The notes beneath the pieces were generated by a model, which had not been told where the DNA came from, ran no database searches, and was given only the letters and a program-made list of their open reading frames with translations. Both the position numbers and the translations under genes were made by a program. From an uncultured Butyricicoccus sp. (GTDB taxonomy: Bacteria; Bacillota; Clostridia; Oscillospirales; Butyricicoccaceae), in assembly GCA_944384745.1 (NCBI GenBank), contig CALWUO010000021.1, positions 1-32,036 of the forward strand: a stretch of 32,036 bases of DNA, written 5' to 3'. Below, piece after piece: positions 23,230-30,795 of this stretch (position 1 is its first letter; the number at the start of each line of letters is the position of its first letter).

Positions 23230-25509
23230 TTATGCTGCATTTTCTGGGTCTACTGGTGCAGTGGTTTCACCTGTATTTTCTTGACCGCTGTTATTGCTTT
23301 CAGTGCTGCTGTTTTCATTTGTATTATTGCCATTATCAGTATTTTCAGGGTCTTTTGGTGTTTCTGTTTGTGGCTCGTCATTATCGTCATCATCATAACT
23401 ATTATGTTTATTTGTGCTTGGTCTATAATAACTACACTCATCACAATATTCTGTTGGAGCGTCACCAATCCAGAAACGACCTGTTGCAACATTACCCCTT
23501 GACCTACAAGCAGATGTTGGAGCAAGTCCACTTATCTTACAATATGAAGCAGTTTCAAAATTACTGCTATCACCACGGTCTAAATCAGCAGAAGGTAAAT
23601 TCTCATGTATTCTATTCATAACCTCATTCCATACAGTAACTGAAGGGTTGCCACTTATACCAGTTAAATTATAATCACTATCATAACCAAACCAAGTAGC
23701 ACCTACGTAATATGGAGTATAACCACAGAACCAAAGGTCACGTTTATTTTGTGAAGTACCTGTTTTACCTGCTGTTTCTATTCCAGGTATATTTATACGT
23801 GTTGCAGTACCTTCAGTAGTTACCGCACGCATTACTTCACGCATATAATAAACAGTGCTTGGTCTTTCAAAAACTTGTCTATTGAGTGGCTCATTTTCTA
23901 AAAGCACAGTACCATCAACATTAAGGACCTTAGTATAAGTTCTACCTCCGTTAAATATACCATCATTTAAGAAAATAGAATAACCTGCTGCCATTTCTCT
24001 AACGGTTACACCGCCATTCATACCGCCTAAAGCCATAGGGCTAAGGTCAATATCTTCTGGGTCATTAAGATGAGTAAAGTTTAAATCATTTGTTAAAAAT
24101 TCAAATGCTGCTTTAGGAGTTAACTCATCTACCACACGTACAGCAATAGCATTTACAGATTTTGCAACGGCTGTACGAATAACCATAGGGCCAGTATATC
24201 CGCCACTGTCATTTCTAGGCCAATCTTTACCGTTAAGCTGCATAAAAGGCTCATTATATCTAACTGAATAAGGTGTAATTATACCAGCGTCCATTGCTGG
24301 TGCATAAACAGAAAGAGGTTTAATAGATGAACCTGCTTGACGAGAGGTTTCTGAACGCAATAGCACACGGTTTCCTGTTTTTGTACCTCGTCCGCCAACT
24401 ATACCTACAACATCACCCGCTTTATTACAGATGACCATTGCACTTTCAGGCAAAGAGCCATTTTTAGATACATTAGGGAAATTTATTTGTTCTTCATAGA
24501 CTTGTTCAAGTATACTTTGAACATTAAGGTCTACGGTTGTATAAATCTGAACACCGCCAGAAGTCACTTTCCAACTTGCCATTTGTTCAGAATAACCCTT
24601 TTTCTCAACAAGGTCATCAATAACATCTTGAATTACTGTATCAGTAAAGTAAGAATAAGTATTATTTAAAGCCTTTTTAGCTTCTTCGTTTTTATATTCA
24701 AGAGGTGTTGCTTTTGCTTCATCTCTTTCAGTTTCTGTAATCATGCCCTGCTTGCACATTTCATCCAGAATAACTTCTTGACGTTCTTTTATATTTTCAG
24801 GGTGGTTAAATGGGTCATAAAGCGATGGATTTTTAGTAATGCCTGCTATAATCGCACATTCAGCCAAATTAAGCTGACTCAGTTCTTTACCAAAATAAGT
24901 AGTAGCCGCAGTGTTTACGCCATAAGCACCTTGACCCAGATAGATAATATTAAGATACATTTCTAGTATCATATCTTTATCATTTAAATCTTTTTCAAGC
25001 TGTAACGCTCTAAATATTTCGGTTAGCTTACGTTTAACCGAATAATCATCAAACTGAGTTGCATTTTTGATAAGCTGCTGTGTGATAGTTGAACCGCCGC
25101 CCTCTCTGCCTGTAATCCAGTTTACAACACCATTTGCAGTTCTTGCCCAGTCAACACCTTTATGTTCATAAAAGCGTTTATCTTCAATAGCAATAAAAGC
25201 GTTTTGCAAATTCTCTGGTATTTCATCTAAATCTGACCATATACGGTTTTGCAGACCACGAAGAACTTCATACTCAACATAAGTTTGCTGCTGGGTATCC
25301 CAAGCATAGACCATACTTGTCATATTCATACCTGACACAAGTTCATTCATATCAAGTTTTGAGTTCGGTTCAATATACACACGCAGGTATATAGCCAGTG
25401 CAACGCCACAAATACTTGCACACATCACACCAACCAGTAACAGGGAAACCAAGAAAAAACGGATTCGTCTAAAAATAGTACCGACAGTTCCCTTCTTTCG
25501 ATTTGCCAT
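23230..25509 (-). CDS. Class A penicillin-binding protein 1A
   Basis: Bifunctional peptidoglycan synthase, glycosyltransferase plus transpeptidase, anchored in the membrane. The 759-residue protein has a basic cytoplasmic start, one membrane segment (about 18-43), and a GT51 domain with Glu109 in IEDKRFYEHKG and GGSTITQQL. The transpeptidase domain has SSIK (Ser394, Lys397), SVN (451-453) and KTG (582-584). After it comes a module with four cysteines (657, 668, 689, 692). The last 60 or so residues form an acidic, Asn/Thr/Ser-rich tail, probably disordered and outside the cell. It is a ponA/mrcA-type gene. No terminator separates it from the SRP RNA promoter. Confidence 0.95.
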   Translation of the reverse strand: MANRKKGTVGTIFRRIRFFLVSLLLVGVMCASICGVALAIYLRVYIEPNSKLDMNELVSGMNMTSMVYAWDTQQQTYVEYEVLRGLQNRIWSDLDEIPENLQNAFIAIEDKRFYEHKGVDWARTANGVVNWITGREGGGSTITQQLIKNATQFDDYSVKRKLTEIFRALQLEKDLNDKDMILEMYLNIIYLGQGAYGVNTAATTYFGKELSQLNLAECAIIAGITKNPSLYDPFNHPENIKERQEVILDEMCKQGMITETERDEAKATPLEYKNEEAKKALNNTYSYFTDTVIQDVIDDLVEKKGYSEQMASWKVTSGGVQIYTTVDLNVQSILEQVYEEQINFPNVSKNGSLPESAMVICNKAGDVVGIVGGRGTKTGNRVLLRSETSRQAGSSIKPLSVYAPAMDAGIITPYSVRYNEPFMQLNGKDWPRNDSGGYTGPMVIRTAVAKSVNAIAVRVVDELTPKAAFEFLTNDLNFTHLNDPEDIDLSPMALGGMNGGVTVREMAAGYSIFLNDGIFNGGRTYTKVLNVDGTVLLENEPLNRQVFERPSTVYYMREVMRAVTTEGTATRINIPGIETAGKTGTSQNKRDLWFCGYTPYYVGATWFGYDSDYNLTGISGNPSVTVWNEVMNRIHENLPSADLDRGDSSNFETASYCKISGLAPTSACRSRGNVATGRFWIGDAPTEYCDECSYYRPSTNKHNSYDDDDNDEPQTETPKDPENTDNGNNTNENSSTESNNSGQENTGETTAPVDPENAA

Positions 25510-25576
25510 ATATTATATACCTCCTTGTGGGATATAATGCAGTCAAGCAGCCTACATATATCCAATAAGCCTATTC

Positions 25577-25605
25577 ATTATACCATAATCAAAAGCAAAA
25601 GCCAA
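25577..25605 (-). promoter_or_regulatory. Promoter of the penicillin-binding protein gene
   Basis: TTGGCT (25600-25605), 17 bp, TATAAT (25577-25582) on the minus strand, about 68 bases before the ATG at 25509. AAGGAGG precedes that start. Confidence 0.65.
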
Positions 25606-25663
25606 ATATTTTTAAGCTTTGACCATATATTAGCATATTTTTTTCACTTTATAAACTATTTTT

Positions 25664-25693
25664 GTATGTTTCATTGTTTTTTTGTGCATTATA
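25664..25693 (+). promoter_or_regulatory. Predicted sigma-G (forespore) promoter of the bofC-like gene
   Basis: GTATG (25664-25668), 18 bp, CATTATA (25687-25693). This fits, from memory, the B. subtilis sigma-G consensus GHATR-N18-CATWHTA at every defined position. It is about 26 bases before the ATG of the bofC-like gene. No comparable sigma-A promoter is seen. Confidence 0.55.
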
Positions 25694-25718
25694 TTGCATA
25701 TAAAAGGAGGTTATTTTT

Positions 25719-26057
25719 ATGTACACTAAATTATCACCTGTAAAAAAAATTGTTTTATATCCCTTTATTGTGATAGCTATTATAAGCACGTGCTTGTCTG
25801 TTCATTCGGTTTATACCTCACCTAAAACACGAACCACAGTCTCACCTTTAAGCGAACAATCTATTATACCAACATATTATGCTACTGTTATAGGAAATTA
25901 TGTTGTAATTTATAAAGATGGTGACACTGAACCAATGATAACCACAGATATAGATATTAGAACATTGCCAGAAGTTGATAAAAAGCTTTTAAAGCAAGGT
26001 ATAATTTTAAGTGATGAAACAGCTATAAATAATTTTTTAGAAGATTATGGCAGTTAA
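25719..26057 (+). CDS. Small BofC C-terminal-domain-like exported protein
   Basis: The 112-residue protein has an N-terminal hydrophobic segment (about 9-30, signal or anchor) and a spacer. The C-terminal part, about 55-112, resembles the BofC C-terminal domain: a short beta segment (VIGNYVVIYKDG), then TDIDIRTLPEVDKKLLKQGI and an ending NFLEDYGS. B. subtilis BofC controls the SpoIVB checkpoint of pro-sigma-K processing in the forespore. This protein lacks the BofC N-terminal half, so function is inferred only. AAAGGAGG precedes the ATG. It lies upstream of a pdaA-like gene and has a sigma-G-like promoter, which supports a spore role. Confidence 0.7.
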   Translation: MYTKLSPVKKIVLYPFIVIAIISTCLSVHSVYTSPKTRTTVSPLSEQSIIPTYYATVIGNYVVIYKDGDTEPMITTDIDIRTLPEVDKKLLKQGIILSDETAINNFLEDYGS

Positions 26058-26120
26058 TATAATCATACTTTTTACTATCGTCTAATATATTAAAGTAAAT
26101 AAGTTTAGGCGGTGATAAAA

Positions 26121-26909
26121 TTGTGGCTTTTAAAACATAAAGTTCCAGTTATAATTGGTATCTTTGGAGTATTACTTTTTTCTAGTGTTTTATGCCATAG
26201 GGAACTTGCTGTAACAGCAGCAGTTACCGACTGGGGATTATCTTTTCAAAGTCAAGGTTCTGCACCAGTTGGCAATGCTACAAGTGACGCTCTAGCAAAA
26301 TATGATGCATATTATGTAGGTAATACAAATGACTCAGTTATTTATTTAACTTTTGATGCTGGATATGAAAGCGGTGATACACCAGCCATACTTGATGCAT
26401 TAAAAAAACACAATGCACCTGCATGTTTTTTTGTTGTAAGCAACTACATTGAAACAGCACCCGAACTTGTAAAAAGAATGGTAGACGAGGGGCATATAGT
26501 TGGCAACCACACATCAACTCACCCTGATATGTCCAAAATCTCAGATAAAGCCGCTTTTGAAAAAGAGCTTAAAGGGGTTGAGGAACAATTTAAAACATTA
26601 ACAGGAAAAGAACTTCCTAAATTTTATCGACCACCACAGGGAAAATTTAGTGAAGAAAATTTAAAACAAGCTCAAGAGTTAGGCTATAAAACTATCTTTT
26701 GGAGTCTTGCATATGTAGATTGGTATGCAGACAATCAGCCTACACATGACGAGGCATTCAATAAACTTATACCACGAATTCATAATGGAGCTATTGTGCT
26801 TTTACACTCTACTTCAAGCACAAATGCACAGATTTTAGATGAACTTTTAACCAAATATGAGCAAATGGGTTATCGTTTTGGCTCTCTTGATGAGCTTGTA
26901 AACGCATAA
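26121..26909 (+). CDS. PdaA-like polysaccharide deacetylase (spore cortex muramic delta-lactam type)
   Basis: Probable exported or membrane-anchored NodB-family deacetylase of about 262 residues. It has an N-terminal membrane segment (about 8-26 of this start), then TFDAGYE, NHTSTHPDMS with the metal histidines, RPPQGKFSEE, and LLHSTSSTNA near the end. TFDxGYE and the HPDMSK wording resemble PdaA, which removes N-acetyl from muramic acid on the way to cortex delta-lactam. The TTG at 26121 is preferred because AGGCGGTGAT, close to the full anti-SD complement, ends 4 bp before it. A GTG at 26112 is the alternative. It is about 60 bp after the bofC-like gene and probably co-expressed in the forespore. 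Confidence 0.88.
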   Translation: MWLLKHKVPVIIGIFGVLLFSSVLCHRELAVTAAVTDWGLSFQSQGSAPVGNATSDALAKYDAYYVGNTNDSVIYLTFDAGYESGDTPAILDALKKHNAPACFFVVSNYIETAPELVKRMVDEGHIVGNHTSTHPDMSKISDKAAFEKELKGVEEQFKTLTGKELPKFYRPPQGKFSEENLKQAQELGYKTIFWSLAYVDWYADNQPTHDEAFNKLIPRIHNGAIVLLHSTSSTNAQILDELLTKYEQMGYRFGSLDELVNA

Positions 26910-26913
26910 AAAT

Positions 26914-26941
26914 GCCGCATTATCAAATAAGATAATGCGGC
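26914..26941. terminator. Bidirectional terminator between pdaA-like gene and aroF
   Basis: Perfect 11 bp stem GCCGCATTATC/GATAATGCGGC with a 6-base loop. The tail is TTAAATTTTTT on the plus strand and ATTTTTATG on the minus strand, so it can serve both converging genes. Confidence 0.88.
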
Positions 26942-26950
26942 TTAAATTTT

Positions 26951-27973
26951 TTAAATTCTTGTTTGAAGTTCACGATTTTCAAACTGCACACGACGTTTAA
27001 TATCTATCATAACGTCATCAAACATTGGTATATTAAGTGATTGAGCACCATCGCATAATGCACATTCTGGATTATTATGTACCTCAATCATAAGACCATC
27101 AGCACCAGCCGCAATAGCAGAGCGAGAAAGAGGAGCTACCATCTCACGTTTACCCGCTGCATGGCTAGGGTCAATAATAATAGGTAAATGAGTCAGCATT
27201 TTAACAAGTGGCACGGCAGAAATATCAAGGTTATTTCTAATCATGGTTTCAAAAGTACGGATACCACGTTCACAAAGCATAACATTATGATTTCCACCTG
27301 CAAAAATATATTCAGCCGCCATTAAAAACTCTTCCATGGTTGCAGAAAGTCCACGTTTTAATAAAATAGGTTTATTACTTCTACCAAGCTCTTTTAATAA
27401 CATAAAATTTTGCATATTTCTTGCACCAAGTTGAATTATGTCAACATCTGCAAATAAATCAAGATGTTTTTCGCTCATAATTTCTGTAACTATTGGCATA
27501 CCTGTTTGACGTTTAGCCTCTAATAAAAGCTTTAATCCATCAGCTTCTAAGCCTTGGAAAGAATAAGGAGAAGTTCTAGGCTTAAATGCACCACCACGCA
27601 GAAAAGACGCACCAGCCGCCTTTACACGTTCAGCGACTTCAAGAATTTGCTGTTCACTTTCAACCGAACAAGGGCCAGCAAATACATTAAAATAACCTGC
27701 ACCAATTTTTTTGCCTGCAACTTCTATAATAGTGTCTTCTGGGTGCATTTTACGGTTTACCTGTTTAAAAGGCTCAGAAACACGTTGTACACGTTCAACA
27801 ATATCAAAAACTTCAAAATCCGCTTGGTCAATACCAGAGGTATCACCTAAAAGACCTAAAATTGTTGTTCTTGCACCCTCAGAATAGTTAATTGACAAAC
27901 CTCTATCCTTGATATGCTTTATTAGCTTGTCGATTTTTTCCTTATCAGGATTTGGTTTTAAAATTAAAATCAT
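26951..27973 (-). CDS. aroF: 3-deoxy-7-phosphoheptulonate synthase (DAHP synthase), type I beta
   Basis: First step of the shikimate pathway, joining PEP and erythrose 4-phosphate. The 340-residue protein has an N-terminal ferredoxin-like regulatory domain (about 1-70, beginning MILILKP) as in the Thermotoga enzyme. The barrel shows FAGPCSVES, GGAFKPRTSPYSFQG, LKRGLSAT, ERGIRTFE and DPSHAAGKRE. No other aromatic genes are next to it. It follows the amidase gene by 32 bp and may share its transcript. AAAGGAA precedes the ATG. Confidence 0.95.
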   Translation of the reverse strand: MILILKPNPDKEKIDKLIKHIKDRGLSINYSEGARTTILGLLGDTSGIDQADFEVFDIVERVQRVSEPFKQVNRKMHPEDTIIEVAGKKIGAGYFNVFAGPCSVESEQQILEVAERVKAAGASFLRGGAFKPRTSPYSFQGLEADGLKLLLEAKRQTGMPIVTEIMSEKHLDLFADVDIIQLGARNMQNFMLLKELGRSNKPILLKRGLSATMEEFLMAAEYIFAGGNHNVMLCERGIRTFETMIRNNLDISAVPLVKMLTHLPIIIDPSHAAGKREMVAPLSRSAIAAGADGLMIEVHNNPECALCDGAQSLNIPMFDDVMIDIKRRVQFENRELQTRI

Positions 27974-28005
27974 TATTTTCTATTCCTTTCTATATATAAA
28001 AAATT

Positions 28006-28701
28006 TTACTTTTCAGAATGTTTTAATGTATCAAGATTTTCTTTTACTTTTTCTACAAATTCGTCCCATCTACCAGCGTCAAGCAGTTTAGACGGGCAAT
28101 TTTTACCAGAGAAATCTTGATGTTTTTTAAGTGCATCTATATCTAAATCATATTCAAAAAGCAGTTGAGCCGCCAAATGTTGGGCATTTTCAAGTGTTTT
28201 TTCATAATCCCCATCAGAATTAACACACATTTCTACACCTATACCGTTTTTATTTCCGCCTTTGTCCTCCATATGGTCGCCCGCATGGAATGCGGTTTCA
28301 TTGTCTGGCAAATGGTGCCATATTTCATGGTCATCTACTGTATAATGCCAACTAAGCTCATTATCAACACCATTATTATGTATAAAATTATTATGTGCCT
28401 CAGCGTCTGCACCTTCATTTGTGTTATCTGTTTCATGTATAACTACATATAATATTTTTCGTTTTTCGCCAGTTCTTGCCATAGCTGTTTCTGGTAAAAA
28501 ATCCTCATATACAGGTATATCACCAACATATTTTATATTTGCATCTTCATCACTTTTTAAAGCATTGAATATCAAGCCTATAAGCATACCTATCAGCGAA
28601 ATAATTAAAATAAAAATCAACAATACTAGAAATATCCGCATATTTCTGCGTCTTCTTCTGGGATATTTATTATCTTTTACTGAAAAACCTACAATTTTCA
28701 C
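28006..28701 (-). CDS. Membrane-anchored N-acetylmuramoyl-L-alanine amidase (Amidase_2)
   Basis: Cleaves the bond between muramic acid and the stem peptide in cell walls. The 231-residue protein begins with a short cytoplasmic part holding five arginines in a row, then one membrane segment (about 22-46). A zinc amidase domain follows (about 82-215). Likely zinc ligands are His89 (VIHETDN), His194 (KKHQDFS) and Cys202 (KNCPSKLL). Glu157 in GIGVEMC is the likely catalytic acid and HYTVDD is present. The start is GTG with AGGTGA 6 bp upstream. The membrane anchor and lack of SH3 or LysM repeats suggest a cell-bound enzyme rather than a phage endolysin. The physiological role is unknown. Confidence 0.88.
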   Translation of the reverse strand: MKIVGFSVKDNKYPRRRRRNMRIFLVLLIFILIISLIGMLIGLIFNALKSDEDANIKYVGDIPVYEDFLPETAMARTGEKRKILYVVIHETDNTNEGADAEAHNNFIHNNGVDNELSWHYTVDDHEIWHHLPDNETAFHAGDHMEDKGGNKNGIGVEMCVNSDGDYEKTLENAQHLAAQLLFEYDLDIDALKKHQDFSGKNCPSKLLDAGRWDEFVEKVKENLDTLKHSEK

Positions 28702-28733
28702 AATTATTCACCTTTTTATTAGTTATAAGCAAA

Positions 28734-28764
28734 ATGGGAACAGGAAAATTAAACCTGTCCCCAT
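28734..28764 (-). terminator. Terminator of the O-antigen-ligase-like gene
   Basis: On the minus strand the stem ATGGGGACAGG/CCTGTTCCCAT (11 bp with one G-T pair, 9-base loop) is followed by TTTTGC. The U-tract is short. Confidence 0.7.
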
Positions 28765-28769
28765 AATTT

Positions 28770-30086
28770 TTACTTTTTCAAATCACAAGTTGTTATAAAT
28801 TTGGCATATGCTAAAATAACGGTAAAATAAAATCCTGAAGTAACAGTAAATAACACATGACCTGCTATTATTAAATATCCAACACAAAGACCTAGAGAGA
28901 CAAATGCACCAAGACCTATAACACTAAACTTGCGAATAAATCTATATACAAATGTAAATCCTTCTTTAAAATATAGCCATAACATAGTAGCAAAGCCAAA
29001 TATACCATAATAAAATAGCACTTCAAATAAATCCATTTCAATGGTTTCAATTTGAGAGCCACGACCTACACCAAACAGCCAAGTTATAATGCCTCCATCA
29101 CGATAATCATGCCATGTTGGTATAAGTTTATCAAGTCTACCATTAAAAACAAGTGCTTCAGATGAATCATTGTTTGCATATATAAATCCATTAAAAGTAT
29201 CCTCTAATGTTTTTCCCATACCATGACCAGTTGCAAGCATTGCAAGCCCTGATATAACAGCATAAAGGATAATAAAAATCAATGCAACAATAAGCACACG
29301 ACAAAAAGCAACTTTATTTTTTCTAATAAGCTCTATAACAGCATATAAAACTACTGCTATAATAGTTCCGCCTATTGCAAGAAAAGCTGTTTTAGTGCCA
29401 ATCATAAGCATACTTAATAATGTCATTGCTAATGTAAGACCATAGAACACATGTGTTTTTCTGCTTATCTTTTCAGAAATTGACAGATAATAACATGAAC
29501 CGATTGGGAACAAAATCATCAGTGCACCTGTTATATCGTTTCCTGAATAATAAAATCCACGAAATCCACGATAACCATAACGGTCAGCATATGTGTAATG
29601 ACCTGCACCGAAAATATAAGGAATAACAATAACAACTGTAAGTAAAAACAGCGAAATCATAATATATTTATTTATTTTTTTTATGACTTGTTCCTTAGAT
29701 AGCCCCGAACGTTTCATTAAATGGCAATAAACAAAAAACACTGCGATATTATAAGCAAATTTTGCAAAATATTGTATATCTATAAAAATAGATATTGAAT
29801 GAAATGTTATAAATTCGGAAAATATACTTAAAAGCCAAGCAACACCCATAGGTATTGCAATTTTTACCGCTTTCCAGTCTTTAATCATAATTATGTAAGC
29901 AACCATTACCAAAAGAATGAACATTCTAATGATAAGCGATGGTGTAACAGGTGCAATACTTGCAGAATTATAAACATCTCCGCCTGTTATAAACTGGATA
30001 TATAAACCACTTATAATATCCAAAATCGGATTTAAAATCAAATAAAACCAAAAAAATTTCTCTAGTTTTTTAGTCTTTTCAGACAC
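28770..30086 (-). CDS. O-antigen ligase/polymerase-like polytopic membrane protein
   Basis: The 438-residue protein has roughly ten to twelve membrane segments and one larger extracytoplasmic loop (about 280-345) between late helices, rich in charged and aromatic residues. This layout fits the O-antigen ligase/Wzy-like superfamily that joins or polymerises surface glycans. Sequence features such as GTKTAFLA and FGVGRGSQ before the last helices agree with this. The start is GTG after AAGGATGTGA. No glycosyltransferase or other glycan gene is adjacent, so the substrate is unknown. Two overlapping promoters precede it. Family assignment is by general resemblance. Confidence 0.75.
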   Translation of the reverse strand: MSEKTKKLEKFFWFYLILNPILDIISGLYIQFITGGDVYNSASIAPVTPSLIIRMFILLVMVAYIIMIKDWKAVKIAIPMGVAWLLSIFSEFITFHSISIFIDIQYFAKFAYNIAVFFVYCHLMKRSGLSKEQVIKKINKYIMISLFLLTVVIVIPYIFGAGHYTYADRYGYRGFRGFYYSGNDITGALMILFPIGSCYYLSISEKISRKTHVFYGLTLAMTLLSMLMIGTKTAFLAIGGTIIAVVLYAVIELIRKNKVAFCRVLIVALIFIILYAVISGLAMLATGHGMGKTLEDTFNGFIYANNDSSEALVFNGRLDKLIPTWHDYRDGGIITWLFGVGRGSQIETIEMDLFEVLFYYGIFGFATMLWLYFKEGFTFVYRFIRKFSVIGLGAFVSLGLCVGYLIIAGHVLFTVTSGFYFTVILAYAKFITTCDLKK

Positions 30087-30124
30087 AGTTTCACATCCTT
30101 ATTTTATCTAGCATTAACTTTTTA

Positions 30125-30153
30125 ATCATACCACAAGCCTTATTATATCACAA
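30125..30153 (-). promoter_or_regulatory. Promoter P2 of the O-antigen-ligase-like gene
   Basis: TTGTGA (30148-30153), 17 bp, TATGAT (30125-30130) on the minus strand. It overlaps the -10 region of P1. Confidence 0.45.
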
Positions 30154-30170
30154 TACTTTTTTTATCCCAA
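30142..30170 (-). promoter_or_regulatory. Promoter P1 of the O-antigen-ligase-like gene
   Basis: TTGGGA (30165-30170), 17 bp, TATAAT (30142-30147) on the minus strand. The -35 hexamer lies within the last codons of spoIIR. Confidence 0.55.
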
Positions 30171-30728
30171 TATATAATTTCTTATTTCGCCTATAATTTC
30201 GGCTGTTTTAAATCTAATAGTTGTTTTTTTAGGCAAATAATCAGTTTTATCACTTACAGCAAGTTCATTACAAAGTGGAGGAAATACTACACACCACCAG
30301 TTTTTGCCCTCGCCCTCACCTATTATAACTCTAAGTCCTAAATATTCACCAGCAGGCAAAGAAAAATCGGTATAATCTCTTGTTGGATAATATTCTTGTT
30401 TTAAACTTACAGAAACACTTCTATTTTCTCCCAAATCCCACAGTGTTTTTTGAGCTATATTTGCAAGAGTTTGCATATTTTCATTTACAATTTGATATAC
30501 TTCTTCTCTATTATCAGCATTTTTTAAAATAGGTTCACAAAATTCTAAAACCGCATCACGCACTAAAAGTTTTATCTGTTGGTCATGAGCAGTATTTGAA
30601 TTTGCAAGCACATGAAGCCTTAATAAACCATTTGATATATTATCTTGTTTTACACTTATAAATGCTGAATATGTAAAAAGTAAGCTTAAAAATATAAGAA
30701 TACAGACTTCTAAACGACGCAATTTCAT
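30162..30728 (-). CDS. spoIIR: Stage II sporulation protein R
   Basis: Signal protein made in the forespore and exported to trigger SpoIIGA processing of pro-sigma-E in the mother cell. The roughly 188-residue protein has an N-terminal membrane or signal segment (about 8-26). The conserved SpoIIR core follows, with LRLHVLANSNTAHDQQIKL, VRDAVL, and the Trp/Cys-rich GKNWWCVVFPPLC. The ATG at 30728 is preferred over 30749, because GGAGG lies 10 bp before it and inside the longer version. It follows ispE. Confidence 0.94.
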   Translation of the reverse strand: MKLRRLEVCILIFLSLLFTYSAFISVKQDNISNGLLRLHVLANSNTAHDQQIKLLVRDAVLEFCEPILKNADNREEVYQIVNENMQTLANIAQKTLWDLGENRSVSVSLKQEYYPTRDYTDFSLPAGEYLGLRVIIGEGEGKNWWCVVFPPLCNELAVSDKTDYLPKKTTIRFKTAEIIGEIRNYILG

Positions 30729-30759
30729 AATAAAAACAGCCTCCATCATAATTGTAATT

Positions 30760-30790
30760 TAATTTTTGACAAAGACTGTTTTATTTATAC
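30760..30790 (-). promoter_or_regulatory. Possible sigma-F-type promoter of spoIIR
   Basis: On the minus strand GTATA (30786-30790), 16 bp, TCAAAAATTA (30760-30769). Compared from memory with the B. subtilis sigma-F consensus GYWTA-N16-GGNRANANTW, the -35 matches fully and the -10 misses only the two leading G residues. spoIIR is a known sigma-F gene in other spore formers. Confidence 0.4.
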
Positions 30791-30795
30791 TATTT

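Noticed and set aside
22776..23284. Three short reading frames overlapping the SRP RNA
   Set aside because: They lie within a structured RNA whose domains pair across the region. They lack ribosome-binding sites and resemble no protein. Such frames are common false calls in SRP RNA genes.
23232..23621. Antisense frames opposite the PBP1A tail
   Set aside because: They arise from the low-complexity acidic coding sequence on the minus strand and have no motif or start signal.
25525..25743. 72-residue plus-strand frame in the PBP/bofC-like gap
   Set aside because: It has AT-rich, Phe/Ile/His-heavy composition, overlaps promoters on both strands and the start of the bofC-like gene, and has no ribosome-binding site.
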